The position numbers were made by a program, and so were the translations under genes. DNA of 64,000 bases, from assembly GCA_018873245.2 (NCBI GenBank), contig JAEMBT020000008.1, positions 14,433,172-14,497,171 on the forward strand, written 5' to 3'. Origin of the DNA: Archegozetes longisetosus. Taxonomy: Eukaryota; Arthropoda; Arachnida; Sarcoptiformes; Trhypochthoniidae. The notes beneath the pieces were generated by a model, which ran no database searches, was not told where the DNA came from, and saw nothing but the letters and a program-made list of their open reading frames with translations. Below are positions 1 to 10,718 of the stretch, one piece after another. The stretch's first letter is position 1. Every line of letters starts with the position of its first letter.

Positions 1-976
1 GTAGGCTTATGGGACAATTTTGAGGAACTGAGAAGAATGAGCTCAAATTCTCGATCTAGTTGAGGACAATTGTGCACAACATTTCAAGGGCACAGCTTTC
101 GAGACCATTGTGTGGGGCATTGGTGTTGAGGGTTTTGTTGCATTCAGTTTTGGGTTTATAGGTTGGCTCAGTATTGGCCAAAATTTAGAAATTAGGCTAA
201 AGGATATACATTTTGTGTCTGGTCTAGCTCAAAATTAAATTACCTATTTTTCTAAGAGAAAGTCTACTAATGCACTATATTTGGTACAACGATCTACTTT
301 TTAACTTTATATCTCTTTTTAAGCCCAATTATCACCTAGTCCTACTATTTCTTGTGTCCATTTCACCCGAAGCTTGACTTATAAAAAGCTCTTTGACTTA
401 CTTCTATCCATTTCTAATCTTCTACTGCTATTGTATTACTTTATGTAACCTTTGATATACTTTTAATTGAGTTCAACAGTTGTAATGAAAGTTATAAAAG
501 TCAATGAAATGATTATTCGCTTTCTATATAGAACATAATTACTCTAAACTGACACAATACAAATAACCAATTACCAGTCATTTAGAACTATCGATCATTA
601 CTCGCACTTTAAATAGCTCTCTGTTTTTTTTCTATCATTCCTTTACTTTCAAACGTCAGATTTTGTTCACTTAAAGCTGAAAAGTTTTCCTTCTATTGAA
701 GGAATAGATATTTTACTCACTATATCTAGTATTAGTATTTTTTAAAACTTTCTTCCTTTGCAAACCTTTACTTAAGCAACACTTTGCAGAAGGAAAAAAT
801 TATTTGAACTAAATTGATTAATAAATCAAAGATCATTAACGTATGAAACAGCATTATTTATTGACAAATTTATTAATCGATTTATTAACTATTAAATTAC
901 ATCGAAAATGGTTGTCATCCAATATTTACAGGAAAATGAGATAATCAATACTTAAAATTATGAAACACTCGCAATG
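1..976. other. Intergenic, no gene recognised
   Basis: AT-rich sequence downstream of the gdl stop codon. I see no convincing reading frame, splice pattern or transposon ends here. Confidence 0.5.
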
Positions 977-2593
977 CTAATCATTACTAGAATCACAGAC
1001 TCTATTTATAAACTCTAAAATATACATTTGAAGTCTAATTTCTGTTGGATTGTTGGTCACGTAAAATCCTGGCACTCCAGCCCTCTCTAAAGTGACCTGT
1101 TGGTCGCTAACCTTTAATATTAAGTTCAATTATTAGTTCATTATTAAACAATAACTAATTGTTGTTTATATTGATATAATTGAGCGCAATCTATGACTCA
1201 CCACTTGATCTAATTCCATAATAGTCTTCATATCTATTTTATTAGTTTCTTCTTCAATGTATCTCTCAAGTTTCTAATGATTTGACAAAATTGAATACAT
1301 TATTACTTATCGTAAAATTTTCATTCAAATAATAGTGCAACTCAAATACAATAACAGTTCAAATTTAACAATTAAAGCAATTTATGTTTGTTTTTCCTAA
1401 CGAATAAATCTGAATGTTAACAAATCTTAAAATGTGTGCAGAACTAGAGAGAATGCAGAAAAGTTTTCATTATATTTTTAAAATATGGTATCAGATATAC
1501 TATGATTTTTAGAAAAGAACCATCAAAATCAACTTGTAGTGGAAATTAGAAAACTATAATTTATTTTTCATAAAAATTGTTATATGCATGTCTTAAAACG
1601 CATACTTCTCTCGAGTTAATAGACAAGCTTTTTGACTGCATCTCATAAAGTATCTAATATGTAAATACTTTTAATAAAATAGTTATACTATTATTTCTTG
1701 CAATTTAAAGCTATCTGGATACTAATTTTTGTATTAAAAGTATTTACATATTAAATAATTTATATGAAAAATACAATGAAAAAGTTCGTCCATCAGCTTG
1801 AGAGAAGTAACATTTTTAGTCACATTCATATGCAAATTTATATAAAAAATAAATTATAACTTCTAATTTCCGCTACAAATTGATTTTGATGAATTTTTTT
1901 TCTAAAAATCATAGTATATCTGATACCATATTTTAAAAATATAATGAGAACCCTTCTGCGTGCTCTTTAGTTCTGCATACATTTTTAGATATAGTAATTT
2001 GCTGGTATTGGGACAACAGTGAATTCAATTTTAATAACATAACTCCCATTTAAGTGATCGAAAGTCAATTTGGACAAAAAAACGACATACTCTTTCTTCA
2101 CTCGCAACCTCTTCGGCAGTCATTTTATTTTCGCTGATCGCTAGTCTATGTTTCTTTTGCATCTCTACTTTCATCTCTTCGAGTTCAAAATACAATCGAA
2201 TTAATTAAAACACAATAAATCTGTCAATCAATTGAAACCTCTGAATTTTCCGATGGATTTCATTCTTCGCTCAAATAATGATTTTTCAGTTATGTGTTGA
2301 ATGTCTTTGAGTCCAACTACAATCTTATGAATGGCATCATCTAATAGACAATTGGCTAAGTTTGATAACAGTTCGTATGGCATTCGTTGCTGATAATTGC
2401 TATAACAGATCAAACAATTTAAATATTGATTGATTTATATAAACAATAGTCATTTAAGTCAATGTATGGTACATTACATCGGTAACTCTTGAGCCAATGC
2501 TTGCAATTCGTTTTGCATCTGATAATGTCTTTGTTGAAGAAATTCTCTGCGCATCAGCTCTTCATTAGATTCGGTGGTCAAGTAATTATTCAT
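977..2593 (-). CDS. gdl: Gonadal/DGCR6 family protein, five exons
   Basis: Exons on the minus strand are 2478-2593, 2239-2399, 2091-2176, 1202-1273 and 977-1111. Together they make 570 nt, or 189 residues, in frame throughout; Drosophila gdl and vertebrate DGCR6 are about 190-220 residues. Exon 2 carries the family signature around [20 protein letters not shown] and the [17 protein letters not shown] helix. Exon 4 gives [13 protein letters not shown] and exon 5 the diagnostic [12 protein letters not shown] followed by a helix ending at LEFI. Splice sites are GT-AG. The family is mostly helical, and its molecular role is poorly known beyond germline and neural-crest expression. The 817-bp third intron contains a palindromic MITE. 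The family assignment is strong; the exon edges are inferred from phase. Confidence 0.88.
1432..1983. mobile_element. Palindromic MITE inside gdl intron 3
   Basis: Two arms of about 245 bp (1432-1675 and 1735-1983) are inverted copies around a spacer of about 60 bp. The outer ends read GTGTGCAGAACTAGAGAG and, on the other strand, GTATGCAGAACTAAAGAG. The arms share long blocks around ATATGGTATCAGATATACTA. There is no coding capacity. This is a foldback or MITE-type insertion; the superfamily is not clear. Confidence 0.75.
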
Positions 2594-3402
2594 TTTATTT
2601 ATTAATATTTAATTGTATTTCAAACTGAAAACAAAACTTCACGTCACATAACAATACAAATACAATTAGAACGCATGCGTTCAGTAGCTGTTCAGTTTAG
2701 TATTCATATCAAGCTTAGAGTCAAATTATTCGAAACTTGGAAAAGTTTTGTCAATTTTTAGCGTTTAATCACTTTTTAAGCATAACATAAAAAATTAATC
2801 AAATTAAAAACTATTTATGAATTTTGTCAACGAATAGGAATTGTTTGGAAAGAATATATTTATTCGACACCTTTTCAGTGTATTAATCTCGTTCTTTTCT
2901 TTCCTTCATTTCTGTGGCGACGACCGGACTATAAGAATATTTTTAAAACATAATTGTTGAGTTTGATGTAAATTAATTGGAATGACAGCAAATTTTTAGT
3001 CACACTAGGCCTGCATTTTGAGCTCTGTGTTGCTCACGAATCCCAAGAGCTCTTCGCAGGTAAACGATCTCATTCTAACAACTCAATTGTTGCTCATTTG
3101 TTCTCAACATTTTACCGGGTTTCTCTATTGCCATGATTACAATTTTAACGACCGACTCGATAACGGTTTAGATTATTGCATACAATGAAAGTATTTGGTG
3201 GACGGCCAACTGTTTTGTTCTATTAACGACTAAAGTTTATGGAATTCAGAAATTCGTTTTACGGAACTAAACCGAACAAAATTGAATTTGATTTTAACAA
3301 ACAGTAAATGAGTAATATAGTGGTTTTTTCTGTCTGTCTCCGATGTGTTGAATGTCTTCAAATTGAGATCAAATATAAAGAATTAGTCTCTTTAACGCCT
3401 TG

Positions 3403-3433
<31 letters not shown>
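2594..3433. other. Intergenic, gdl upstream region with (AT)n tract
   Basis: No gene seen. It holds the presumed gdl promoter and ends in an (AT)n microsatellite at about 3407-3433, which abuts a Tc1-type element. Confidence 0.5.
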
Positions 3434-4018
3434 CAGTCTTGGACAAATATAACTGCAATTTGCTTAAGTTAAGATAACTTTTGAACGCGCAATCGGATTT
3501 TAATAAAATTTGAAGCAAATTAAACCTTATAAATCACGTAATAAGATAGCAAAAAATATTAAATTTTATCATAAATAGTAAATTCACAAATAGTGTATTA
3601 AACAATAATCAATAACTAGTGTGTCCACTGGAATTGTCTATGACTTCTCTCAATCGATCAGGCATTGAGTTACACAAATTGATGAAGTATTGGCGCCAAT
3701 CAGGAGAGTACATAGTTTGGTGGGCATTTTGCAGCGCTTCGACTAAATCATCTCTCGAATTGAAAATAAGCCGCTCCTTTTGGACCAACGACTTAAGCAT
3801 TAAATTACGTTTTTTATTTGCTTATTCTAGTTAAGTTGCTAGCTGTTTAATAAATGTATTTATCTATATTATAATTAATAAAGCTATTATATGTTTATTT
3901 TAAAATATTGTTCTATAATTATCAAGCTATAAAAACCTTCAAAAATCATTAAAATCGGATAAGGCATTCAAAAGTTATTTAACTTTTTCAAAATTGCAGT
4001 TAGATTTGTCTAAGATTG
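3434..4018 (-). mobile_element. Internally deleted Tc1-like element
   Basis: The 585-bp element is bounded by TA dinucleotides (3432-3433 and 4019-4020). It has inverted termini of about 65 bp, starting CAGTCTTGGACAAAT on the left and CAATCTTAGACAAAT on the right complement. On the minus strand, 3609-3800 encodes only the C-terminal end of a Tc1 transposase: NSRDDLVEALQNA, then LCNSMPDRLREVID and GHTSY. The catalytic part is gone, so it cannot move on its own. Confidence 0.85.
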
Positions 4019-4045
4019 TATGTTATGATGAAAGTCTGAAATCAT

Positions 4046-4185
4046 GGAATGCTGGCACTAAATATTGAATGCCAGCATTCCACGAGTCAGTCGTGGAAAG
4101 TTGGAAAGAAGTTACAAATTCCTACTTTCAATAACTTATTTTATTGAATGCCAGCATTCAATGACTTTATTTATTGAATGCTGGA
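4046..4185. repeat. Cluster of short hairpins built on GAATGCCAGCATTC
   Basis: GGAATGCTGGCA at 4046-4057 is repeated inverted at 4070-4081. A second small hairpin CACGA-GTCAG-TCGTG follows directly at 4081-4095. A perfect 20-bp palindrome ATTGAATGCCAGCATTCAAT lies at 4143-4162, and a further half-site TTGAATGCTGG starts near 4173. These may be the ends of a degraded foldback element. Confidence 0.6.
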
Positions 4186-4459
4186 AATGAAATTGTGAAA
4201 GTTAAATCATATTCTTTTCTAATATAACTTCATTTATTTGAACACTCATTGCTATTGTGACAATGAGAGTTTCAAACAGTTTTTTTTGATTTACAAATGC
4301 ATCGCTTTGAATAATAGTTTCCAATGCAATATATTATGCAGAGCATTACTATGATTTTTGTTGCAAAATTTTAATTCTTTATTATTTTTCAATCAGGTTT
4401 TTCTCATGTTCGAAATACTCTCCATTTGACTTAATATCCAAATCTTTTTACGAGGCTAT

Positions 4460-4690
4460 TAAATGGCTTTTCAAGACCATTTTGACATCAATCTCAGAGC
4501 CGCGTCACATGCATTACACAAAGCTTTTTCATTTTCAAAACGATGCCCTCTTAATTGCTGTTTTAAATTTGGGAGCACATAGAAGTCACTGAGAGCTACG
4601 TTGGGACCATAACGTGGGTGGGTAAAATTTCGATGTTGTGCTTTCAGAAACTTTAACAAAATTTTTAATAACACATCTCTGTTCGATATT
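4460..4690 (-). pseudogene. Mariner transposase C-terminal remnant
   Basis: The minus-strand reading at 4471-4674 contains a decayed mariner motif. It reads HPRYGPNVALSDFYVLPNLK then QLRGHRFENE, against the usual HPPYSPDLAPSDF..FPNLK..L.G.RF pattern. The third catalytic aspartate region survives only in part. No clear inverted termini were found. Confidence 0.65.
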
Positions 4691-4892
4691 TGTTTGTGAA
4701 GTCATTTTTTGTGACTTCCTGACCGATAGTGACTTCAACAAGCATTCATAACTTTTTAATTATGACTACTAACAAGGGAGGTTTCCCAGGGCTGAGACGC
4801 CGATTTCGATGAAACTTACAGAAAATAATCTTCATGAAAAGTGTATAAAACCTGCTATACAATTTTTGCTAAGCAGCTAATTTACACCTTTT

Positions 4893-6587
4893 GGTTACAG
4901 TTCCGAACACGTGCCTGGTGGAATCATGGTCGATACTTATATTTTCTGGTTCAGTATAGAGGGTGGATCTCGATTATAAAGTTCTAGGTCCGAATACGCC
5001 TCCTTCTTGGGAATACGTCCACTTTTCTCCAAATATTTAAAATTTTAATTTGATAAGAAAATTCGGAAAAGTAGCGTTATTAAAATCATTTTTGATAAGA
5101 ATTGGACGTCACTTGATTCCTAACCTAACCTAACCGAATGGGCGATGGTAAAGAATATCGATATGACATTCCTCATAAAACTACACAAGTATATCTAAGT
5201 TTAACATTTATATCCATATTTCCCAGTAAGCCATACTTATACCGAAAATTCATAATTAAGACACTGGCTTCGCCTTCATTTTGGGTCATCAGTCCCGGAT
5301 AGGATAATTCCACCGAAAGACCAGTACTTTTATTCATCATCGGTCTTGCGAAGACCGGAATATCGCAAGGGAAGGTTAGTTCCCATTACAGACCCATGCT
5401 ATCAATTTTATCAGCTTAGCAAATGAGTCTAGGTTGTTTTTCTTGATTCGTCTAAACCATAAAAACTCACACAAATGGTCAGCTAGGTTTTCCTTGCTAA
5501 TATCATCACGAGATAATCTATTTCTCAAAGTACGCCAGTTTGATTCAATTTTTTGAGTGTTTGCAAGCGTGTTTGGGTCTACAAAATTATATTTATGACA
5601 AACTGTCAAATGATTAAACTCAGCCTGCGTGAATCCATCATAAGCTCGCCAGGAGTCAGTCATAATAGTCGTACCTTGTTCGACATGCTTATCTATGATT
5701 CTTAACAAATTACTCGTGCTCCTGACATTATTTGGGCATATCTCAATTCTAAATTCATTCGTATCATGGTCTATGATTCCTACAATCCAAGAACCTTCTA
5801 TCACCCTACCCACATTATATTTTCTCTTCCCGAACTTCATTTCATCAACTTCTACAACAGACCCAGGTCTAGCAATCTTACCCATGTTCGTATGTTTTCT
5901 ATCTAAATATAAAGAATACAACTCACGTACCATACTATAGCGCTCTGCAATGGTTTTACGAGATGTGCCTATATCAAAATCATTATCAAAAAGCTCATGC
6001 TCAATTTCATCATATGATGTTCCTCTAGATATTAAATATGTTAAAAGAAGGCACTTTTCCACAGATAATTTAGCATCATCAGACCAAGTATTGATACTGA
6101 GCGATTGCCGAACGTCATGCTTCCTTTTTTGACATCTGAACATAAAGCCACATGAGCTCTCTGCCCTTGCACAAATATTCATTTGATTCCTACACCTAGG
6201 ACATCGTTTTTGACTAGGTAACAAGTTCACATCTTTGCACCAGTTAACACATGTAGTCCTATCCCAAAGAACCCTCCTAATCAACCGATTTTGATTCCAT
6301 CGTCCATTTAAAGCCGTCATCTTCACCAAGTCTATTAAGACTAAATATATTCAAGACTCAATTGTCAAAGTTATAGAAAAGAATAAGATTAAGACGACTA
6401 TGAAAAGATAAATAGGAATTTTCTTATGAAATCGAATTTTGAAAAGTTTGAAGAAAAGTGGACTTATCTCCAAGAAGGGGGCGTGTTTGGACCTAGAACT
6501 TCATATCCGAGATCCACTCTCGATATTAAATCAGAAAATATAGGTACCGACTATGATTTCACCAGGCACATGTTCGGAACTATACCC
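4893..6587 (-). mobile_element. Merlin (IS1595-type) DNA transposon with long TIRs
   Basis: Inverted termini of about 175 bp (4893-5070 and 6412-6587) start GGTTACAGTTCCGAACACG on the left and GGGTATAGTTCCGAACATG on the right complement. They flank one complete transposase gene. The exact outer edge is uncertain because I could not find a clean 8-9 bp target duplication. The intact reading frame suggests fairly recent activity. Confidence 0.8.
5376..6320 (-). CDS. Merlin transposase (DDE, IS1595/ISXO2 family)
   Basis: An uninterrupted frame of 314 codons starts at the first ATG (6320). The N-terminal third has two zinc-binding clusters: CPRCRNQMNIC, and a second group at SSCGFMF followed by RCQKRKH. 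The catalytic core follows, with the first acidic residues in VVEVDEMKFGKRK (about residue 160), the second in TTIMTDSWRAYDGF (about 215) and a final glutamate in QKIESNWRTLRNR (about 255). This is the DDE arrangement of IS1595-type transposases, from which eukaryotic Merlin elements derive. Length is typical for Merlin (around 300). It would cut and paste its own element in the nucleus. No stop or frameshift is seen. Confidence 0.88.
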   Translation of the reverse strand: MTALNGRWNQNRLIRRVLWDRTTCVNWCKDVNLLPSQKRCPRCRNQMNICARAESSCGFMFRCQKRKHDVRQSLSINTWSDDAKLSVEKCLLLTYLISRGTSYDEIEHELFDNDFDIGTSRKTIAERYSMVRELYSLYLDRKHTNMGKIARPGSVVEVDEMKFGKRKYNVGRVIEGSWIVGIIDHDTNEFRIEICPNNVRSTSNLLRIIDKHVEQGTTIMTDSWRAYDGFTQAEFNHLTVCHKYNFVDPNTLANTQKIESNWRTLRNRLSRDDISKENLADHLCEFLWFRRIKKNNLDSFAKLIKLIAWVCNGN

Positions 6588-6955
6588 TGTATCTCTCATG
6601 CTATTGTTTGAATAGGAGTTGGTCAGAATTTTGAATGATCATAACTTTTGGAGAAATGGCGGTCAGCTTTTTTGAATATAATTTTTGAGCATCATATGAC
6701 ATGCCACTTATCTGGTAAATTTTTTTTTGAAGTCGGAATCTTATTCGTCGGACATTTCCATTTTTAATGACTAAATATATTTTGTTAGTTTTCGGTTTTA
6801 CTTTATCTTGTACTATTTATAAACTTTTTTGTTTTCAAATGTCAAACAAGAACTGCATTTCGACTTCTATTCTTGAATTTAGTAATTTGGCTTAACTCAA
6901 ATTTACAGTATATCTTCCCAAAAACTTTATTTATTACATTCAAATATTTATTCAA
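6588..6955. other. Intergenic, nothing recognised
   Basis: AT-rich; no frame, repeat or motif that I can support. Confidence 0.45.
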
Positions 6956-7345
6956 GTGTGTACCTTAAATTTTTCTATTGGGTATCGTCGGTATGTCTGT
7001 GGGATTAGAGATTCAACTATTCTAAGCTTTATAGCATTTATGGATAAAACCCTCAAAAGTTTTATTACCAGTTTGAATGTTTGAAAAAAATATTTTAATA
7101 TCAAAACTTAAATCTTTATTTAAAGAAAAGATAATTAAATGATAATGAGAGGATTAAAATAATTGTTACTCGTTTAAATGAAGATTTAATTTTTTCGATT
7201 TAAATAACTTTTTCATTAATTTAATCTGGTAATAAAACTTTTGAGGGTTTTATCCATAAAAGCCTCATAGTTTAGATTAGTTAAGCCTCTTTAATCCCCG
7301 AGACATACTGACGATACCCAATAGAAAAAATATTAAAGTATACAC
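6956..7345. mobile_element. MITE with about 110-bp inverted termini
   Basis: The left end includes ATTGGGTATCGTCGGTATGT (from about 6978) and AAAACCCTCAAAAGTTTTAT. The right end carries the same blocks inverted. The interior of about 170 bp is AT-rich and non-coding. Superfamily unknown. Confidence 0.75.
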
Positions 7346-8312
7346 GAAACTTATATTCTCATAACTCGAGCTTTTCGTAACAACTTTAAAAAATTAAAGG
7401 GATTTTCTAAAGTCTAAACTGAGAATATGAAAACAGAGAAATTAAACTCTTTAGCTAAACTGATTTGTTAAAGTGCCATTCTTCAAAATGAGTCGTGCGA
7501 AGCTGACTCCTACGGATAAATTGCATGTGATCCTAGTCCACAACATTGAAACATCGCATTTAAACATATTCAATAGAAACTTTAGGGCTACCTCATAACA
7601 TTTTTACTTTAATGTTGTTATTGGATTAAAACTATTTTTTATTGTTTATATCAAAATAGTCGCATAAAATCAGGATAAATTCAACTTTTCAGGAGACAAG
7701 CAGTGACTCTTGAAGAAAGAGTTCAGGCGACGCTTTTATCCACAGCATGAGCGATGATCGCATGATGATAATCGTTATGGATTGCAAGCAACGCATTGCA
7801 CTGCTTTGGATTCAGGTTTAGAGAAAATAGCGGCATTTCAGTCTTCTAATAGTTGAGTAATACACTGAAGGTCTTTATAGTCCAAGACAGCAACAAGAAC
7901 ATGTCTACTATTTCAACCTACAATTTGATTTGTATCAAATTTTTCACATGGCGAATGTCCATCTGACTAATATGACATTTCTCAACACTTGGCAACTACA
8001 TGATAAATGAGGCAATGAAATACACGGTATGTACGTTTCCTTCCAACACTAATCCACACAAATCATTCAAATATGAGTAATATTTTAATACTTTATGCAA
8101 CTTTGTGCTTCTTTATTGTTCTACTGATAATCGTTACAAAGAATATATAAATTATCTGCAACTATAAGCATAAGCTTTAATTAAGTTCTACTCATTCCTA
8201 AAGAATGAGAGTTAACTCAATTTTTATTGGTCCCATTTCGTTGCATGAGAAGTGTTTCTTAATTTGTGTATAACTGCGTAAGTGGTCAAATTGATCAGAA
8301 CTGATATACAAA
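7346..8312. other. Region upstream of the CLCA-like gene, no gene recognised
   Basis: A short frame near 7488 (MSRAKLTPTDKLHVILVHN...) resembles nothing I can name and soon ends. Promoter elements for the CLCA-like gene may lie just before 8313, but no clear motif stands out. Confidence 0.4.
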
Positions 8313-8424
8313 ATGTTAATCTTATTGAGCTTAGTCTATCTCATATTTTCATATGGATTACTATATTCGAAACACATTTGTGAAGCTTCACATTCATCAA
8401 TAGAATGGTCGAATGGATACAGAG

Positions 8425-10718
8425 TAGAGCAGAGCATAAAAGACCTGAGGTCTTTTGAGGTCCAGATCCGAGTCCTGGTCCTTAATATTAGTTATGGTCC
8501 AGGTCCGAGTCTTAATAAAATGGCTCGGGTCTGGTCCAGGTCTTTAAGAAAGACCTCTGAGTGAAGACCTCATAATATAATAACATTAATGATTGAAATG
8601 AATATTTATTTAGCGATAAAAATACAAATTTTAAAGTGTTTCAAATAGCGGTAACCATGAACTTAAACACATGCATGACGTTATTGTACTATCATTAAGA
8701 CAATTACGCTTTTTTGTGATTAAATCACCTGATTTTAAAAATATCTGCTCACAAGGAACACTTGAAGCAGGAACAAGAAGTATATCGAAAGCTAATTTAG
8801 ATAAGTTTGGGAAGTGTGATATGTTGTTTTTCCACCACAAAACTGGATCCGATTCATGTCCTTCAGTCGGAAAGTTGATATATTTTTCGATCTCATTTGA
8901 AGAATCAGTTTTACGCTTTTTGTAAATACTTGTGATAAATGATTTTGAGGGCTCTTCAGTGACTGATTCAGCAGGAGGTGCGTAAAATTGATTGAAAAAA
9001 TTGGTAAATTTAGTTTTCATAGCGCAAGTTGAGTCTTCAAAATAATCAAATTTGAGTCTTGGATCGACTACAACTGCAAACTCTGTAATATCGTTTATCA
9101 TTATTGTTTTATATTTATCCAACTTCTTAAGCATAACATCTGCACAACTTGAAATATCTTTGAGATTAGATGCTTCATAGGTTTTAATGTGCAATTTAAT
9201 AGATTGAAAAATGGGTAAAAGTAAGCAGATACTTGCATACTTTTGATCTGAAATAGCATTTGTTGCCTCTTCAAATGGTCGTAATAATGATTGTGTTTCT
9301 TTCAATAATTCCCATTCATTGTTATCCAAACTGTATTCTTTAAAAGACACATCACTGAAACATAAATATTTAATCGTTTCACTCATGAAAATTACTGAAT
9401 TTAACATGACCAAGACTGAATTCCATCTAGTTTTGACATCTTTTTTCAGTGATAAATATACGTTTCCCAGTGTTTTAGTTGTTAATTCAAATTTTGCTGT
9501 TCTTTAGGTGACGTTTTCACAAAAGTTACAAGATTTCTTATCTTCTCTATGAGTTGATTCAATGATGACTTTTTGAGGCCACTTTCAACAATTAGATTTA
9601 AAACATGTGCAAAACATCTCAAATGAAAAGACTTGAATTTCAAAAAATTTTCAGCCTGAAAATTTAACTTTAAAATGTTCATTGCAGATATATTGTTTTT
9701 TGCATTGTCAGTAGTTACTGAAATTATCTTGTCTCTAATATTAAATTTGTCGAATATTTCAAGTAGCTTTTCATATATTTGCTTACCAGAGTGTGGATAA
9801 GGAACCATAGAGAAGTCAATTAAAATATTTCTCTTCACAAATTTACTATCGAAAAAATGTGCAGTGGTTGTCATAAAAGGTTTTTGGCTATTCGATGTCC
9901 ACATATCAGTGGTTACTGCAATTTTTGAGTATTTTCATTCAAAAAGTAATAACTTTTTCAACCATTTCTTTATGTTTTTCATTATACTTCTTTTCACTGT
10001 AAAACGACTTGGAACTATGTAATTTTTGTTTAATGATTTACAAAACGTTATAAATTTAGGTTCTTGAACGATATCAAATGCATGTTGACCTTCGACAATA
10101 AACGATATGAGCTCACTTTGCGGATCCAACTCAATTTCACGTTTATTATGTTGGAAAAGTTCTGTAATATCCCTTTGATTCGATGGTTTTTCGTGAAAAT
10201 TTGAATAATGTCTGCTTAATGTACTTGAACTTGATTTTGTTGAAAACATTGCATCACAATATTTGCATTTAATTTTTTTACTTCTCGCATCTTCATAAAA
10301 ATGCCCCCATTTTTTAAAACGAATGCTCTTTATTTCATCAAGAACATTATCACTTTAATCTGAGTCTAGTATGATAGAAGCCGAACTCATTTTAATTAGT
10401 ATTTTAATGATATTTTGATTAAAAACTGAATTGAATTAAATTTGCATTCAACAAACACAACAGAAAATGACTTCATTTATTGCATTATGTGAGCGAAACA
10501 ATTCATATAAACTATTAATCTGCAATTTGATACTTTTGTTTAAATAAACAAAATACATTTGAGGTTCAGGTCCGGGTCCAGGTCTTTAAAAGAGGTCCTC
10601 TGAGAGGTTCGGGTTTGCAATTATTTGAGAGGTCCAGGTCTAGATCTTCAAACAGAGGTCCAGGTCCAAGTTCAGGTCTTTCAGAAAGACCTCCAGGACC
10701 TGGACCTGCTCAGCACTA
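8425..10718 (-). mobile_element. hAT transposon inserted in CLCA exon 1
   Basis: The 2294-bp element is flanked by perfect 8-bp duplications, ATACAGAG at 8417-8424 and 10719-10726. Terminal inverted ends read TAGAGCAGAGCA and TAGTGCTGAGCA. Both ends are packed with subterminal repeats of GGTCCAGGTC type, and the right-hand cluster runs about 10560-10710. Removing the element and one duplication restores the CLCA frame in phase (60 codons for exon 1). Confidence 0.93.
8631..10390 (-). pseudogene. hAT transposase, broken
   Basis: Read from high to low coordinates. It starts near 10390 with an in-frame TAA soon after. A BED-type zinc finger follows (KCKYCDAMFS, then STLSRHYSNFH). After an in-frame TGA near 9933 comes the first catalytic block TTDMWTSNSQKP and a hAT core with LRCFAHVLNLIVE. 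A frameshift lies near 9490, followed by KTRWNS. The C-terminal dimerisation region (8631-9413) includes DPVLWWKNN and the helix PASSVPCEQIF. Two stops and one frameshift make it non-autonomous. Confidence 0.85.

Noticed and set aside
5120..5136. CCTAACCTAACCTAACC as interstitial telomere repeat
   Set aside because: Only three TTAGG-type units, inside the Merlin element; too short to mean anything.
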